From Flavobacteriaceae bacterium (lineage in GTDB: Bacteria > Bacteroidota > Bacteroidia > Flavobacteriales > Flavobacteriaceae), in contig CP046177.1 in NCBI GenBank assembly GCA_014075215.1, forward strand, positions 248,001 to 312,000: a DNA stretch of 64,000 nt, given 5' to 3'. The notes below the pieces were generated by a model, which was given only the letters and a program-made list of their open reading frames with translations, was not told the DNA's origin and did no database searches. Shown piece by piece: positions 8,701-17,621 of this stretch (the first letter of the stretch is position 1; every line of letters starts with the position of its first letter). Both the position numbers and the translations under genes were made by a program.

Positions 8701-11294
8701 GACAGTGAAATCACATCGAAACGGTAATTTGTTTTGGTATTATAAGATCCATAAGTGTCTTCTTTGGGTGACTGAAGGCCGACAAATGAAGAATACGGGG
8801 CGAATTTTTTTGAAAATGCATCGATCGAAAAGTCTCCTCCGGTCTCAAAAGCTTTCGCCAGAAAATGGATACGTAACATTCCGGGTGCATTTTTTCCTAC
8901 CGATAGTTTATTTTTGATCTTGGCAAGTCCGGCATCATTTACTTTTCCATCAAAGAGGGTTACTTCTTCGGTTCTGTATTCGCGTGTAGGATCGTGAAAT
9001 ACATATTTTTTGTAACCGTCAAAAACTGTAGAAGTGTGAACAATTTTAGCTTTTATTTGTGCTCTTATATTTCCGGCCGGTGCTCCGTGTAACCAATTTA
9101 ACTGCAGGTTTCCATTTATTGGCTTATCGTGAGAAAATATCTCTTTGTCAAAATCCAAATGAATTTTTAACCTGTTTGGTTTTACGGCCTCCACATGTAA
9201 GTTTTTGGTAAATTGGGCACCTCCGACAGATACTTTCGCCCGATACATTCCCGTAATGCTCTCGACAGATGTCGCAAATGGAAATGCATAAAACCGATTT
9301 ACATGTTTTGTAATTACTTTTTTATAAACCAACTTTCCATTAGGGTTTATTACTTCTATTTTAACAGGATGTTCTTTTGGGAGCTTATTATTGCTGTCAT
9401 CCAAAACAAAATTTAAATGAATAGAATCGCCGGGCCTCCAAACTCCTCGTTCGGCATATATATACCCTTTCATCCCTTTTTGTGTTTTAGCTCCCGAAAC
9501 ATCAAATTTGCTCAGAGATAAGGAATTTCCGTCATTAAGTTTGATATATGTAGTATTTCCGGATTTAGTAACCACTGCAAAATAAGCTTCTTTGTCCGAG
9601 TCATATCTGGCAATACCTCCTTCATTGGTGGTTAATTGATGAAATTTCTGTTGCTGATAATTATACAAAGAAATTTTGGCCCCACTGACAGGTTGGGCTG
9701 TCAGGATATCTGCCACTGCAAAAAAGTAATTATTTGTATGCCCTCTTTTGACAATGACTCCTAAATTGGAAGCAATCAGGTTTTGAGAAATATATGCGTT
9801 GTTGTAATAGGCTTTATGGCAAGGGTTATCTCTTTGTTGCCAGTTGTAATAGTAGTTTCTGTATCTGTATAATTTGTTATTCCAGTATTGTTCTTCTTTT
9901 TCTTCTTCTCCGTGATACACCTCCGTTAATTCTTCTATTGGTTTCATTTCCGCTCCTTCCTCACATCCATACAAAGAGTATTCTTTTCTGAAGCTCAATT
10001 CAACCCTGTATATTGAACCTGCATCTGCTTTAAATAATTTAGACAGATCAATACTATAAGCCTTCCAGTTTTTGGTATGCTCTGATGTATTTTTTATTAA
10101 TTGAATTGTTTTTTTAGCTACTCTTCTCCCGACTCTTCTAACCTCATTCTTACTATTCAGGTTATTATTCTGGAGAAACTGCAATACATTATCTTGATAA
10201 ATTTTGATGATGCGAACATCCACCGCTCTGAGGTTTACAGCTTCAAAATTAAATTTCAGATTATCGGAATCAGGTAAAAAATTCCCTGAATTAACTAACT
10301 TTACAGCCGGTTTTAATTCCTCAAAAACTAATGAAGTACTAAATTGTTCCTTCAACTTATAACCTCCTGTATTTTCTATTCCCCGAAATACCTCTATAAC
10401 CGTGTTCCCTGTAACCTGTTCTCCAAAATATACTTTCAACAGGTTTCCATTTACTTCAAATTTTGGATTGCTTATGTTTTTTACAGTTACCAAGCCATTA
10501 AAATTTTGGTCTTTTTTTAACGGATCGGAAAAATTGACGGTAATGTATTGCTGGCCTTCCCTAAAGACATTTACACGGGTTACCCGGAAGTTATTTTTTC
10601 CGGGAACGACAATAGTATCTTCCCCCGAAACATCTGATTTAATGCCTTTCCCATTCCACGCAATCAATAGGGCATCATCATTTTCAAAGCGTTGTATACT
10701 GTCTAACTTGAAATTAAAAAAACGGCCTTCAGGATCAGAATTATCCCATACTATGTTAATATTCTTTTTTCTTTGAGAAGCCTTTACCAGTTTTTTAGCA
10801 GCTTCCAATTTTATAATATCGGCAGACTCCAAAGTACCTTCTACAAATTGCCAGTCTTTACTGTAAGACTGTAAGTTATTGACGGAAATAGCAATACCCG
10901 GCTTTATCGTTTTACATTGAAAAGTGTAAGTCTTCTTGTCTTTAGGCACTTCTTCAAATACCTTATCCATTTGTATGGTAACAGTATATTCCGTATCAGG
11001 TTTTAAAGGAGAACTTGGTAAAAACCGGAGAACATTGCTGTTCTTCAATACCAAATTGCCCGCTACCTCAGGATAAACTGAAAGAATATCTTGAGGAATA
11101 TGGTCTTCTCCCTTCCATCTTTCAATTGATTTTGTAAAGTACAACTCCAAAGCATCAGAAGTAGAAATAATACCTGTTGTCGTGTAGTTTATGTAATTTC
11201 GGTATTTGTATATGTTATCCGGGTTTTTCTTGTTTTTACATGAAAAAACAAAAACGATAAGTAGTGCTGAAATAGCGATTTTTGGCATTGACAT
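5781..11294 (-). CDS. Alpha-2-macroglobulin family lipoprotein (thioester-containing)
   Basis: 1837 residues. The N-terminal signal ends at a lipobox (VFSC), so it is a lipoprotein, expected in the periplasm. Central MG2-type beta-sandwich repeats precede the bait region, and the thioester motif GCLEQTT sits in the C-terminal third. The thioester domain is followed by an alpha-toroid-like segment. Known family role: covalent trapping of attacking proteases, working with PBP1C to guard the cell wall. ATG 11294 and ATG 11288 are both possible starts. The ISAs1 relic begins only about 40 bases upstream, so its original promoter may have been displaced. Confidence 0.93.
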   Translation of the reverse strand: MSMPKIAISALLIVFVFSCKNKKNPDNIYKYRNYINYTTTGIISTSDALELYFTKSIERWKGEDHIPQDILSVYPEVAGNLVLKNSNVLRFLPSSPLKPDTEYTVTIQMDKVFEEVPKDKKTYTFQCKTIKPGIAISVNNLQSYSKDWQFVEGTLESADIIKLEAAKKLVKASQRKKNINIVWDNSDPEGRFFNFKLDSIQRFENDDALLIAWNGKGIKSDVSGEDTIVVPGKNNFRVTRVNVFREGQQYITVNFSDPLKKDQNFNGLVTVKNISNPKFEVNGNLLKVYFGEQVTGNTVIEVFRGIENTGGYKLKEQFSTSLVFEELKPAVKLVNSGNFLPDSDNLKFNFEAVNLRAVDVRIIKIYQDNVLQFLQNNNLNSKNEVRRVGRRVAKKTIQLIKNTSEHTKNWKAYSIDLSKLFKADAGSIYRVELSFRKEYSLYGCEEGAEMKPIEELTEVYHGEEEKEEQYWNNKLYRYRNYYYNWQQRDNPCHKAYYNNAYISQNLIASNLGVIVKRGHTNNYFFAVADILTAQPVSGAKISLYNYQQQKFHQLTTNEGGIARYDSDKEAYFAVVTKSGNTTYIKLNDGNSLSLSKFDVSGAKTQKGMKGYIYAERGVWRPGDSIHLNFVLDDSNNKLPKEHPVKIEVINPNGKLVYKKVITKHVNRFYAFPFATSVESITGMYRAKVSVGGAQFTKNLHVEAVKPNRLKIHLDFDKEIFSHDKPINGNLQLNWLHGAPAGNIRAQIKAKIVHTSTVFDGYKKYVFHDPTREYRTEEVTLFDGKVNDAGLAKIKNKLSVGKNAPGMLRIHFLAKAFETGGDFSIDAFSKKFAPYSSFVGLQSPKEDTYGSYNTKTNYRFDVISLSDQGKPIARKNVKIKLYKLEWRWWWNSGRDNLSSYHSDAYHKAYKSLQIDTDHQGKAHITISIPKSDRGRYLIRVIDPVSGHATGRVMYFYDNWWENTPSDTKEAAKMLVFTSDKKSYQVGETAKITLPSAHIGKALISLENGNEVIKHLWADTKKGKTVVEIPITANMIPNFFVNISLLQPHSRVENDLPIRLYGTIPIKVEDISKKLMPEISMPDTIEPEKEFTVTISEKNQKPMTYTLAIVEEGLLDLTRFKTPNPYESFYKREALGVRTWDIYDDVLGAYSGSIDQVFAIGGDGTSEVSKNRKANRFKPVVKHLGPFVLKPGGENKHTLQLSNYIGSVRAMIVAGNTDDEAYGNTDKTVKVKKPLMALASLPRKLSPGEKVTLPVTVFANEDHIKNVSVSIQTSGGIKVTGKKEASVAFSKTGEQMAYFNLDISKAKGVQTILVKAKSGANTAKYHVEVDVINPNPVTSRVLNKVIQAHQEVTLDFSTFGTTGSNSGRLQFSSIPPIDFEKRLEYLIQYPHGCLEQTTSGVFPQLYMTDLFDLSTVKRNHIENHIKEGIKRLGEFQRPNGGMSYWPGEISSNDWGTTYAGHFMLEAERRGYVLPFSFKKNWIRYQKEAARKWRVAPDGYSGDMNQAYRLYTLALSGNPDLGAMNRLREYKDLSNEAKWRLAAAYALIGQGRASEELTNTAGIEFNDRDTQYTYGSVTRNKAMALETMLLLDDPKTFELAKSIAKDLSGNQWMSTQTTAYSLLVMGKMMIKNGGKSIKARYHFEGEKTTLETSKSIIERSLNIHTGDYQLKLKNMGSNTIYVSIITKGKLPLGGDLAVSRGLSSDVQYSLPDGTPVTISKLKQGREFKATVTVTNLNNEKVSDIALSQFFPSGWEIINTRFAAYNGGTDSKARYTDIRDDRVNFYFDLSRKGTKNSSKTFSVLLNASYLGTYYVPGLQVEAMYDHDYLTRSKGKWVTVIK

Positions 11295-11334
11295 AGCTCA
11301 AAATTTTTAGTTCCTTGATTAGAAAAATTCTTAT

Positions 11335-11985
11335 TTACGGTTGTAAGTTACTAATTTTTATTGAGAACTCATCTTGAATGTTTTGATATAGTTGTTTCTG
11401 ATTTTCTTTTACTGCTAACACGTAATCTGCTTTTTTATCGATGATTATCTTTGCTATCTTCTCTTGCCAACCCATTGCCTCTATGGTTACTACTGTATTT
11501 TCTAAACAGCGTGCCTTTAGCAATTCTGGAATTGCAGTAATTTCATTTGACTTTTCACTGGTTTTTACTTGACTTGGAACTAAATTTTGTTCACTAGCCC
11601 ATGCGCTGACAATATGCTAGGGTGATTTCTTACCATAACTTTTTGCTCCTCTGAGGGTTTTATCATCTACTGCAACGACCTCTTTGTCATTCAACTTAGC
11701 AAGTTCTTTAACCCAATCTATAAAACAATATTCAAATTGCTTCGGATTGATAGCAGAAAATACTCTGTTGAAAGTGTCGTGAGAGGGGATACCCTTATCT
11801 GGTTTGAGAAAGGTTTTGAGAAAATCTTCTTTTTCCAGACCATACTGTTCCATTTCATTCCACGAATCCCCTCCACAAATCACAGAAATAATACCAATAA
11901 GGAGGATGTCATTTAAATGGTGTCTTTCCTCAAATCACGACTAGGATCGTCTACTTGACTGAAAATAGTTAATAGTTTATTGTTG
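11335..11985 (-). pseudogene. ISAs1-family transposase remnant
   Basis: Reading leftward from about 11985, the sequence shows an ISAs1-like N-terminus (LLTIFSQVDDPSRDL). It then shifts frame into HHLNDILLIGIISVICGGDS, continues through the conserved VDDKTLRGAKSYGKKSP, hits one in-frame TAG where ISAs1 proteins have HIVSAW, and resumes with AMGWQEKIAKIIIDKKADYV to a stop. The C-terminal part of the normal transposase is missing. So there is one frameshift, one nonsense codon and a 3' truncation: a dead copy. It marks the left boundary of the accessory region. Confidence 0.85.
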
Positions 11986-12523
11986 TTTTACATTGATGTT
12001 AAAATATTGATTACTAGTATAATATACAAATAATCAATCACATAAACAACAATTATTTGATTGAATGTCAAATATTTAAACCGCTCTTTAACATATAGAA
12101 CCCTATAGAAAAATAAGAATAAAATCTAACTTTCAGAAACTTTTTACGGTGCGTTTGCTCTGATTTTTCAATTCAAAAATTTGGAGATAAAAAATAATTT
12201 ACATACTTTTGTTTTTGTAATCTGAAGTAAAAAGAGTTGTGGCTTAAAAAAATTGATAGCAATTGTATTTAGTAACCCCGCCTCTAAGTAGATCTTTTTT
12301 CATTGTACCGTTTTAACACTGCCTTTTTTTTAGTATCAAACAAAAGGCATAACATATCATTTTAAAATAGTAATTTTATTTTCGGTTTTTACTTTTTATA
12401 TTGTATTGTGTTATTACAGAGTAATAAAAAGTGAAATTTAGGAAGAAAGGAACATTTTGTAGTCAGTTATAAAAATGTTAAACGAATATCAATGTAAACA
12501 GAAGCAAAAAAAATGGTAAATAA
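11986..12523. other. AT-rich intergenic region upstream of the AraC regulator
   Basis: About 540 bases with no gene-sized frame. It presumably holds the promoter of the AraC-type gene, but no clear TAnnTTTG element with a spaced TTG was identified. There is no strong hairpin. Confidence 0.4.
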
Positions 12524-13630
12524 ATGGATTTTAGTATTTTTAATTTACTAATTATTACCGGTGTAATTAACGGGCTGATCTTTGGAACGGTTGTTTTACT
12601 AAACCCAAAATATCAATCGAAACCCAATAGAAATATAACTCAGGTAGCCATATATCTTTCTTTAAATAATTTGTATTATTGGCTAGTTGATACAGGTTAT
12701 AGTGTCAACATATCTTTTTACGAATATTTGTACGTTCCCTGGAATTTACTAATACTGCCATTTTATATCTATTTTGTTGTTTCCTATTTGAGAATTGAAC
12801 TCAAAAAAGGAAAATTATTTTTGATTCCTTTTTACGTATTTTTTCTTTTTCATGTCATCATATTAATTAATGATTTAGTACTTGGCGGTTTTTTAAATAA
12901 AGAAATCATCCACCTGTGCTACTACATAGAGGAGTATGTTTCAATTTTATATACGGTTTTTCTTATTTATAAAACATTTGAATTAATAAGAAAATATGAA
13001 AAAAATGCTGTAAACTCTCTTCATAGTGATGTGGTTATTAGTACAAGATGGTTGAAACAGCTTCTAATAATAGGTGTTATTGTTTGTTCAATATGGGTTT
13101 TTTTAACAATGTATAGCCAATATGGAAACCTCAGGCAATTTGATGTTATTGGAAAATATTTTTTATGGCTTTCCATCTCTATTTTAATTTATTGGTTAGG
13201 CTATTCTGTTGTTTACCATAACCTTGTCTTTAGACAAAGAACCGATTTAAGAAATACAATTGCGATTAAAGAAAAGAAAACTCCAAAAACCGCATCAAGC
13301 CTCAAAATAAATGAAGTTAAAGATTTGATAACAAAGGAACTGCTTTTTTTAAATCCTAATTTCAGCTTAAGTCTTTTATCGGAAAAATCAAACCTAAGTG
13401 AAGGATATCTCTCACAATTGTTTAGCGATCATAGTGAAGTTAATTTTTCAAGTTATGTAAACAAACTCAGAATCAGTAAGGCTAAGGAATTTTTAACAAA
13501 TCCTAAATTTAAGAATTATACGATTGTGTCTATTGGTTTGGAGTCAGGGTTTAACTCTAAATCTGTTTTTTATGACGCCTTTAAAAAATACACGGGAATG
13601 ACACCTTCCGAATACAGAAAAATGTCCTGA
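12524..13630 (+). CDS. Membrane-bound AraC-family transcriptional regulator
   Basis: 368 residues. The N-terminal two thirds has about seven hydrophobic helices (residues 5-245). The C-terminal 100 residues are an AraC double helix-turn-helix (LSEKSNLSEGYLSQLFSDH, then SIGLESGFNSKSVFYDAFKK and TGMTPSEYRK). This architecture, a 7TM-like sensor fused to an AraC domain, is frequent in Flavobacteria. The ligand is unknown. It lies directly upstream of the secreted toxin-like gene in the same direction, but a hairpin separates the two, so control of the toxin locus is only suggested. Confidence 0.88.
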   Translation: MDFSIFNLLIITGVINGLIFGTVVLLNPKYQSKPNRNITQVAIYLSLNNLYYWLVDTGYSVNISFYEYLYVPWNLLILPFYIYFVVSYLRIELKKGKLFLIPFYVFFLFHVIILINDLVLGGFLNKEIIHLCYYIEEYVSILYTVFLIYKTFELIRKYEKNAVNSLHSDVVISTRWLKQLLIIGVIVCSIWVFLTMYSQYGNLRQFDVIGKYFLWLSISILIYWLGYSVVYHNLVFRQRTDLRNTIAIKEKKTPKTASSLKINEVKDLITKELLFLNPNFSLSLLSEKSNLSEGYLSQLFSDHSEVNFSSYVNKLRISKAKEFLTNPKFKNYTIVSIGLESGFNSKSVFYDAFKKYTGMTPSEYRKMS

Positions 13631-13649
13631 TATCTTAGAAACTAAGATA
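13631..13649 (+). terminator. Hairpin after the AraC gene
   Basis: TATCTTAG-AAA-CTAAGATA, an 8-bp perfect stem with a 3-base loop, starts right after the stop codon. There is no U tract, so it could be a weak terminator or an operator-like palindrome before the next gene. Confidence 0.4.
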
Positions 13650-13707
13650 GTAGGATATGGTAATCGTTTTATATTATTTTATTTGTGGCATTACCAACTT
13701 TTATTTT

Positions 13708-15399
13708 ATGAACAAATTAAAATTTATTACACTCGCCTTATTTTTACTTAGTACGCTATTTAATTGTACGAAAGATGATAGTTATTTAAGTCAAACTGCC
13801 CTAAATTCGAAACTACATATTGAAAAGTTAAATTATGATGAGTTATTGAAAGATAAAGATATAACTCCGGTTTTACAAAAGATAAAAAACAAAGTAAAGC
13901 GGAATAAAAACCTTCAGACTCAAATCAATAGAAATGTTACGATTGGTAACGGATTAGTGATTTTGGATGACGAAATAGCAAAAATCACACTCGATAATAC
14001 CATATCATGGACTTTTATGATAGAAACACCCACACATGAAACTTCAGCTATTGAAAATTTTATGATAAAAAAACATAATGGAGCATTTACATACTTTCTT
14101 ATAAAATACCGGGAGCGTACGGAAATAAATAATGAATTCTACACTGTAACTCTTGAAGCACTTAACGGAGATGCTCTGGACACCGGCGGTTTGGATCTGT
14201 TTTCCAGAGATGCTTTTGACTGGGTTTTTCCGAATGATGGTGGTGGTACGGGTAGTGGTCCTTGTGAAGGTATTTTGGTATATGATCATTGTAATCTGGG
14301 AGGCAATCCGGACGGACACTGGCCGGTTTTGCAAAACGACGGGGTTACGTATTGTAGTGGTAGCCCGCTATTGTATATAGATTTTTCACACTGTGAGAAC
14401 TACGGTGTTCCGGACCCTCCTGTGGGAGACCCGTTGGGAGGAGGTGACGGTTCCAATGGAGATCAGCTTGTTGGAGGAGGTGGAGGAAGCTCCGGTGGTG
14501 ACGGAGACCCAACGCTTACAACTCTTGTGGGTATCATACATAGTGAAACCCCATGTGATTCCAGACCGGAAGGAGATTTGAATGGGGATTGCCAAATTGA
14601 CTATTACGAAGCCTGTTTACTAAATGGAAACCCACAAGAAATATGTGAATGTGTCCAAGTAGGTAATAATATAAATGATTGTTTTGATATAGCTTTAAAT
14701 AGTTATATTGATACACTTACTGATAATGAAATTGCCGAATTTAATTGGTATGAAGATAATCCTTCTCAAAGAGTTGATGTTAAAAAATTAATGAAATGTT
14801 TTAAGGATGTAGATCAAAGTTTATTATCGCCTCAAACAACTTATTCTTTAACTATTTTTATTGAACAACCCGTTCCAAATACTGATGAAACGTATAGTGG
14901 GACAGATCCAGGTCATACTTTTGTTTCAATGAGTATAAATGATCCAAATTCACCTAATAATAATGTAACTCAAGTTTTTGGGTATTATCCAGCTACTAGT
15001 GTAAACCCTCTAATAGGAAATAATACGGCAAATGGGGAATTTAGAGATAATAGTGGGCATAATTATCATGTAAGCGTAACTATCAATTTAAATAATTTAG
15101 ATTTTTTTAATTTAGTTAATTTTGTTGAAACTTGGAACAACCCTATACCAGGATATGATTTACAAACTAATAATTGTACAGATTTTGGTATTGAATTGGG
15201 AAATTTAGCAGGAATGCAATTACCAGATACAACTGGTTCATGGAGTGTAGATATTCCATTAATTGGAGAAGTAGAGTTAGGTTCAGGCAGCAACCCAGGT
15301 AATTTAGGGCAAGATGTAAGAAATTTGAATAATTCTAATATCACTGTTAATACTACCTCCGGAAGTCCTGCGCAATCTAGTCAAGGAGAATGTAATTAA
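13708..15399 (+). CDS. Secreted lipoprotein with permuted papain-like (NlpC/P60-type) C-terminal domain, putative toxin
   Basis: 563 residues from ATG 13708, chosen because it begins a proper lipoprotein signal (lipobox LFNC, Cys20). Residues 25-175 are of unknown type. A Gly/Ser/Asp-rich linker spans about 240-268, and a perfect EF-hand-like loop lies at 290-301 (D-x-N-x-D-x-x-I-D-x-x-E). The C-terminal domain has PGHTFVSM (His403), FGYYP and NNCTDFG (Cys490), ordered His-before-Cys as in permuted papain-like amidases/peptidases, then LPDTTGSW and GSNPGNLGQD. A paralogous, start-less copy of the same C-terminal domain follows 500 bases later, which is typical of polymorphic-toxin tips. The toxin role is inference; a cell-wall hydrolase or protease is the alternative. 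Confidence 0.65.
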   Translation: MNKLKFITLALFLLSTLFNCTKDDSYLSQTALNSKLHIEKLNYDELLKDKDITPVLQKIKNKVKRNKNLQTQINRNVTIGNGLVILDDEIAKITLDNTISWTFMIETPTHETSAIENFMIKKHNGAFTYFLIKYRERTEINNEFYTVTLEALNGDALDTGGLDLFSRDAFDWVFPNDGGGTGSGPCEGILVYDHCNLGGNPDGHWPVLQNDGVTYCSGSPLLYIDFSHCENYGVPDPPVGDPLGGGDGSNGDQLVGGGGGSSGGDGDPTLTTLVGIIHSETPCDSRPEGDLNGDCQIDYYEACLLNGNPQEICECVQVGNNINDCFDIALNSYIDTLTDNEIAEFNWYEDNPSQRVDVKKLMKCFKDVDQSLLSPQTTYSLTIFIEQPVPNTDETYSGTDPGHTFVSMSINDPNSPNNNVTQVFGYYPATSVNPLIGNNTANGEFRDNSGHNYHVSVTINLNNLDFFNLVNFVETWNNPIPGYDLQTNNCTDFGIELGNLAGMQLPDTTGSWSVDIPLIGEVELGSGSNPGNLGQDVRNLNNSNITVNTTSGSPAQSSQGECN

Positions 15400-15415
15400 A
15401 AATAAATATGTAGAC

Positions 15416-15880
15416 ATGAAAGTTATATTAATAGGAATAATTTTATTTTGTGCTAGTTGCACACAATTAAAATCAAACAAGATGTATGAAGGCGAGGTAT
15501 ATATAAAGCTAATAGATATTGGCAGTTTATATGGTGCTCCTAAAGAGATGGTTGAGAAGGTTAAGCATGCAACCGCAAAGGATAACACTATTACTGAAGG
15601 TAAAAAAGATGAAATTAGAGGATACTTTAAACTTCTTATTAAACACGATTTGTTAGAAAAACCATATTTCAAGATGAAACTTTTTGAAAGTGAAATAGTT
15701 AATGTTTTTGTAAATGAAACTAATTATTTAAAAATAAAACCTTTAATAGATAATTTAAATCGAGATGAGGAAAAAATCAAAGTAAAATTTAGGGGTGATA
15801 AAAAAGAGAAAGACATTTACTTTGCCAATGAAATAATTTCTATTAATAAAGTTAAAGGTAAAACAGACTGGAAAAAGTAA
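15416..15880 (+). CDS. Small lipoprotein, candidate immunity protein
   Basis: 154 residues with a lipoprotein signal (lipobox CASC, then TQLKSNK), starting 16 bases after the putative toxin stop and so probably co-transcribed. The rest is a soluble, Lys/Glu-rich domain with no recognised family. Its position directly after a toxin-like gene and before an orphan tip of the same toxin family fits an immunity protein acting in the periplasm or outer membrane. This is inferred from context only. Confidence 0.5.
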   Translation: MKVILIGIILFCASCTQLKSNKMYEGEVYIKLIDIGSLYGAPKEMVEKVKHATAKDNTITEGKKDEIRGYFKLLIKHDLLEKPYFKMKLFESEIVNVFVNETNYLKIKPLIDNLNRDEEKIKVKFRGDKKEKDIYFANEIISINKVKGKTDWKK

Positions 15881-16388
15881 TTCTATACTTTTATATCACT
15901 TTCGATGACCGATAGTACTAGCGTATCTATTAATCAGACTATTGGGTTTTATCCAGATCCAGACAATATTCCAAGCATTTCATCCCCATCTACTGGAGGT
16001 AGATTTTATGATAATGAACAACATTATTACGATGTAAGTGTATCAAGTGAATTAGATTCTATTCAATTTTCAAGTGTCATAAACGGTTTAAGAAATTTTT
16101 CTAATTCACTATATAATTTAAATTCCTTAAATTGTACTGACATTGGAATTCAATCAGCATTAAATGGAGGTATTACATTACCGGATACAACTGGTTCTTG
16201 GGGTAATTTTCTATTAGGACAAGGAGCCGGAAGTAATCCAGGGGATCTAGGAGAGGACATAAGAGATATGGCAAATCCCTTAAGCCCTAATCACAATCCT
16301 TCTTTAACTATAAAAACAACACCAGGAATTGGGCCAGCCTTTAGATTAGCAAATAGAAATAATTACTTAAAATAAAAACATAATAGTT

Positions 16389-16475
16389 ATGATGAAATTT
16401 CTTTTTTTGCTTCTTTTTTTCTTTGTTAATAACTCTTATTTTGTTGATAACCAAAAACACAAAAGAACGGAGTGA
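16389..16475 (+). CDS. 28-residue hydrophobic peptide in the IS110 left end (doubtful)
   Basis: ATGATG starts a frame encoding MMKFLFLLLFFFVNNSYF and a short polar tail, ending with TGA inside the 5' strand of the predicted RNA stem. It looks like a signal or single-TM peptide and is conserved in all four copies, but the copies are identical, so conservation carries no weight. It could be chance in a T-rich leader. Confidence 0.2.
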   Translation: MMKFLFLLLFFFVNNSYFVDNQKHKRTE

Positions 16476-16600
16476 ACTTTAGCGGCCAGCTAGCTTTTTA
16501 GAGCCATCCCCCGTATTAGTCTCCGTTCTTTTTAAAAGTTACTTAGAACCATATAGAATTTCAGTTTCTGCCCTTATTAAAGGTCTTAGTTTAAGTAACT
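16461..16600 (+). ncRNA. Predicted IS110 bridge RNA, copy 1
   Basis: There are two stem-loops between the left end and the transposase. Hairpin I: AAAAGAACGGAG (16461-16472) pairs perfectly with CTCCGTTCTTTT (16521-16532). Hairpin II: AGTTACTTA (16537-16545) pairs with TAAGTAACT (16592-16600). Location and two-loop layout match the bridge RNAs known for IS110 elements. Hairpin I's loop holds CCCCCGTATT, the reverse complement of AATACGGGGG, which resembles the right-end/target junction of copies 3 and 4. Hairpin II's loop holds ATAGAAT, identical to part of the right end. Folding is by eye. Confidence 0.65.
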
Positions 16601-16625
16601 ATTATTAATATCTAATTACAAAATT

Positions 16626-17621
16626 ATGAAAACAAATGAAATTATCGGAATCGATGTCAGTAAATTATTAATTGATGTTTGTATCTATTCTAAACAAATT
16701 GTTCAACAGTTTGAGAACAGTAAATCTGGATTTAAATTAATGCTAAAGTGGAGTTTTAAAAATTCGTCTTTCTCTAAAGAAGAAACCATGTTTGTATTTG
16801 AACATACAGGAATGTACTCTCATTTATTATCTGTGTCTTTAACTGAACAAAAATTATCTTTTTTCATAGCTTCTGGTTTAGAAATTAAAAGATCTATTGG
16901 TATTGCTCGTGGAAAGGATGACCAAATTGATGCCAAACGCATTGCTCTATATGGGTATCGATTAAAAGAAGAACTTAAACCCAGTAAGCTACCTAAAAGA
17001 AGTATATTACAACTAAAAAGTCTCTTATCTTTAAGGACAAAACTTAACAAACAAAGAGCTGGTTTTAAAGTTACTTTGAAAGAACAAAAAAGAATTTATA
17101 AAGCAAAAGAGTATAAAATAATCTTTGACGTTCAACAAAAAATGATTGCAGAACTAACCAAACAAATACACAAGATTAATACTCAAATGCAAGCTATTAT
17201 TGACCAAAATATAATGTTAAAAGAAACCTATAAACTTGTTACTAGTGTTAAAGGTATAGGAATGCAAACTGCTATAATGATGATTGTGTTTACTGACAAT
17301 TTTTCAAAATTTGAAAACTGGAGAAAGTTTGCCTCTTATTGTGGTGTTGCTCCTTTTCCTTACCAATCTGGAACTAGTATTAAAGGACGTACAAAAGTCT
17401 CTCATTTGGCTAATAAAAAATTGAAAGCAATTATTAATATGTGCGCTATTTCTGCTATACAACATAACCCAGAAATGAAATTATACTATCATAAAAGAAT
17501 AAAACAAGGCAAAAGTAAAATGAGTACCGTTAACATTATTAGAAACAAATTAATAGCAAGAGTGTTTGCCGTTGTCAAACGACAAACACCCTATGTAGAT
17601 ACTTTTAAATTTGCTGCATAA
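16626..17621 (+). CDS. IS110-family transposase (DEDD recombinase), copy 1
   Basis: 331 residues. The N-terminal RuvC-like DEDD domain has IGIDVSKLLIDV, FEHTGMYSH and GKDDQIDAKRI. A coiled linker precedes the C-terminal Tnp20 domain with VKGIGMQTA, YCGVAPFPYQSGTS (catalytic Ser region) and KGRTKVSHLANKKLK. Known role: RNA-guided cut-out and insertion using the element's bridge RNA. All four copies in the window encode an identical protein, so the element has moved or been duplicated recently. Confidence 0.95.
   Translation: MKTNEIIGIDVSKLLIDVCIYSKQIVQQFENSKSGFKLMLKWSFKNSSFSKEETMFVFEHTGMYSHLLSVSLTEQKLSFFIASGLEIKRSIGIARGKDDQIDAKRIALYGYRLKEELKPSKLPKRSILQLKSLLSLRTKLNKQRAGFKVTLKEQKRIYKAKEYKIIFDVQQKMIAELTKQIHKINTQMQAIIDQNIMLKETYKLVTSVKGIGMQTAIMMIVFTDNFSKFENWRKFASYCGVAPFPYQSGTSIKGRTKVSHLANKKLKAIINMCAISAIQHNPEMKLYYHKRIKQGKSKMSTVNIIRNKLIARVFAVVKRQTPYVDTFKFAA

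Noticed and set aside
3328..11294. PBP1C plus alpha-2-macroglobulin as a novel system
   Set aside because: This pair is a well-known conserved arrangement in many Gram-negative bacteria. Interesting but not new.
13657..13707. Upstream ATG 13657 as start of the papain-like lipoprotein
   Set aside because: It would place a 17-residue extension before a complete lipoprotein signal peptide. ATG 13708 gives a normal signal and lipobox.
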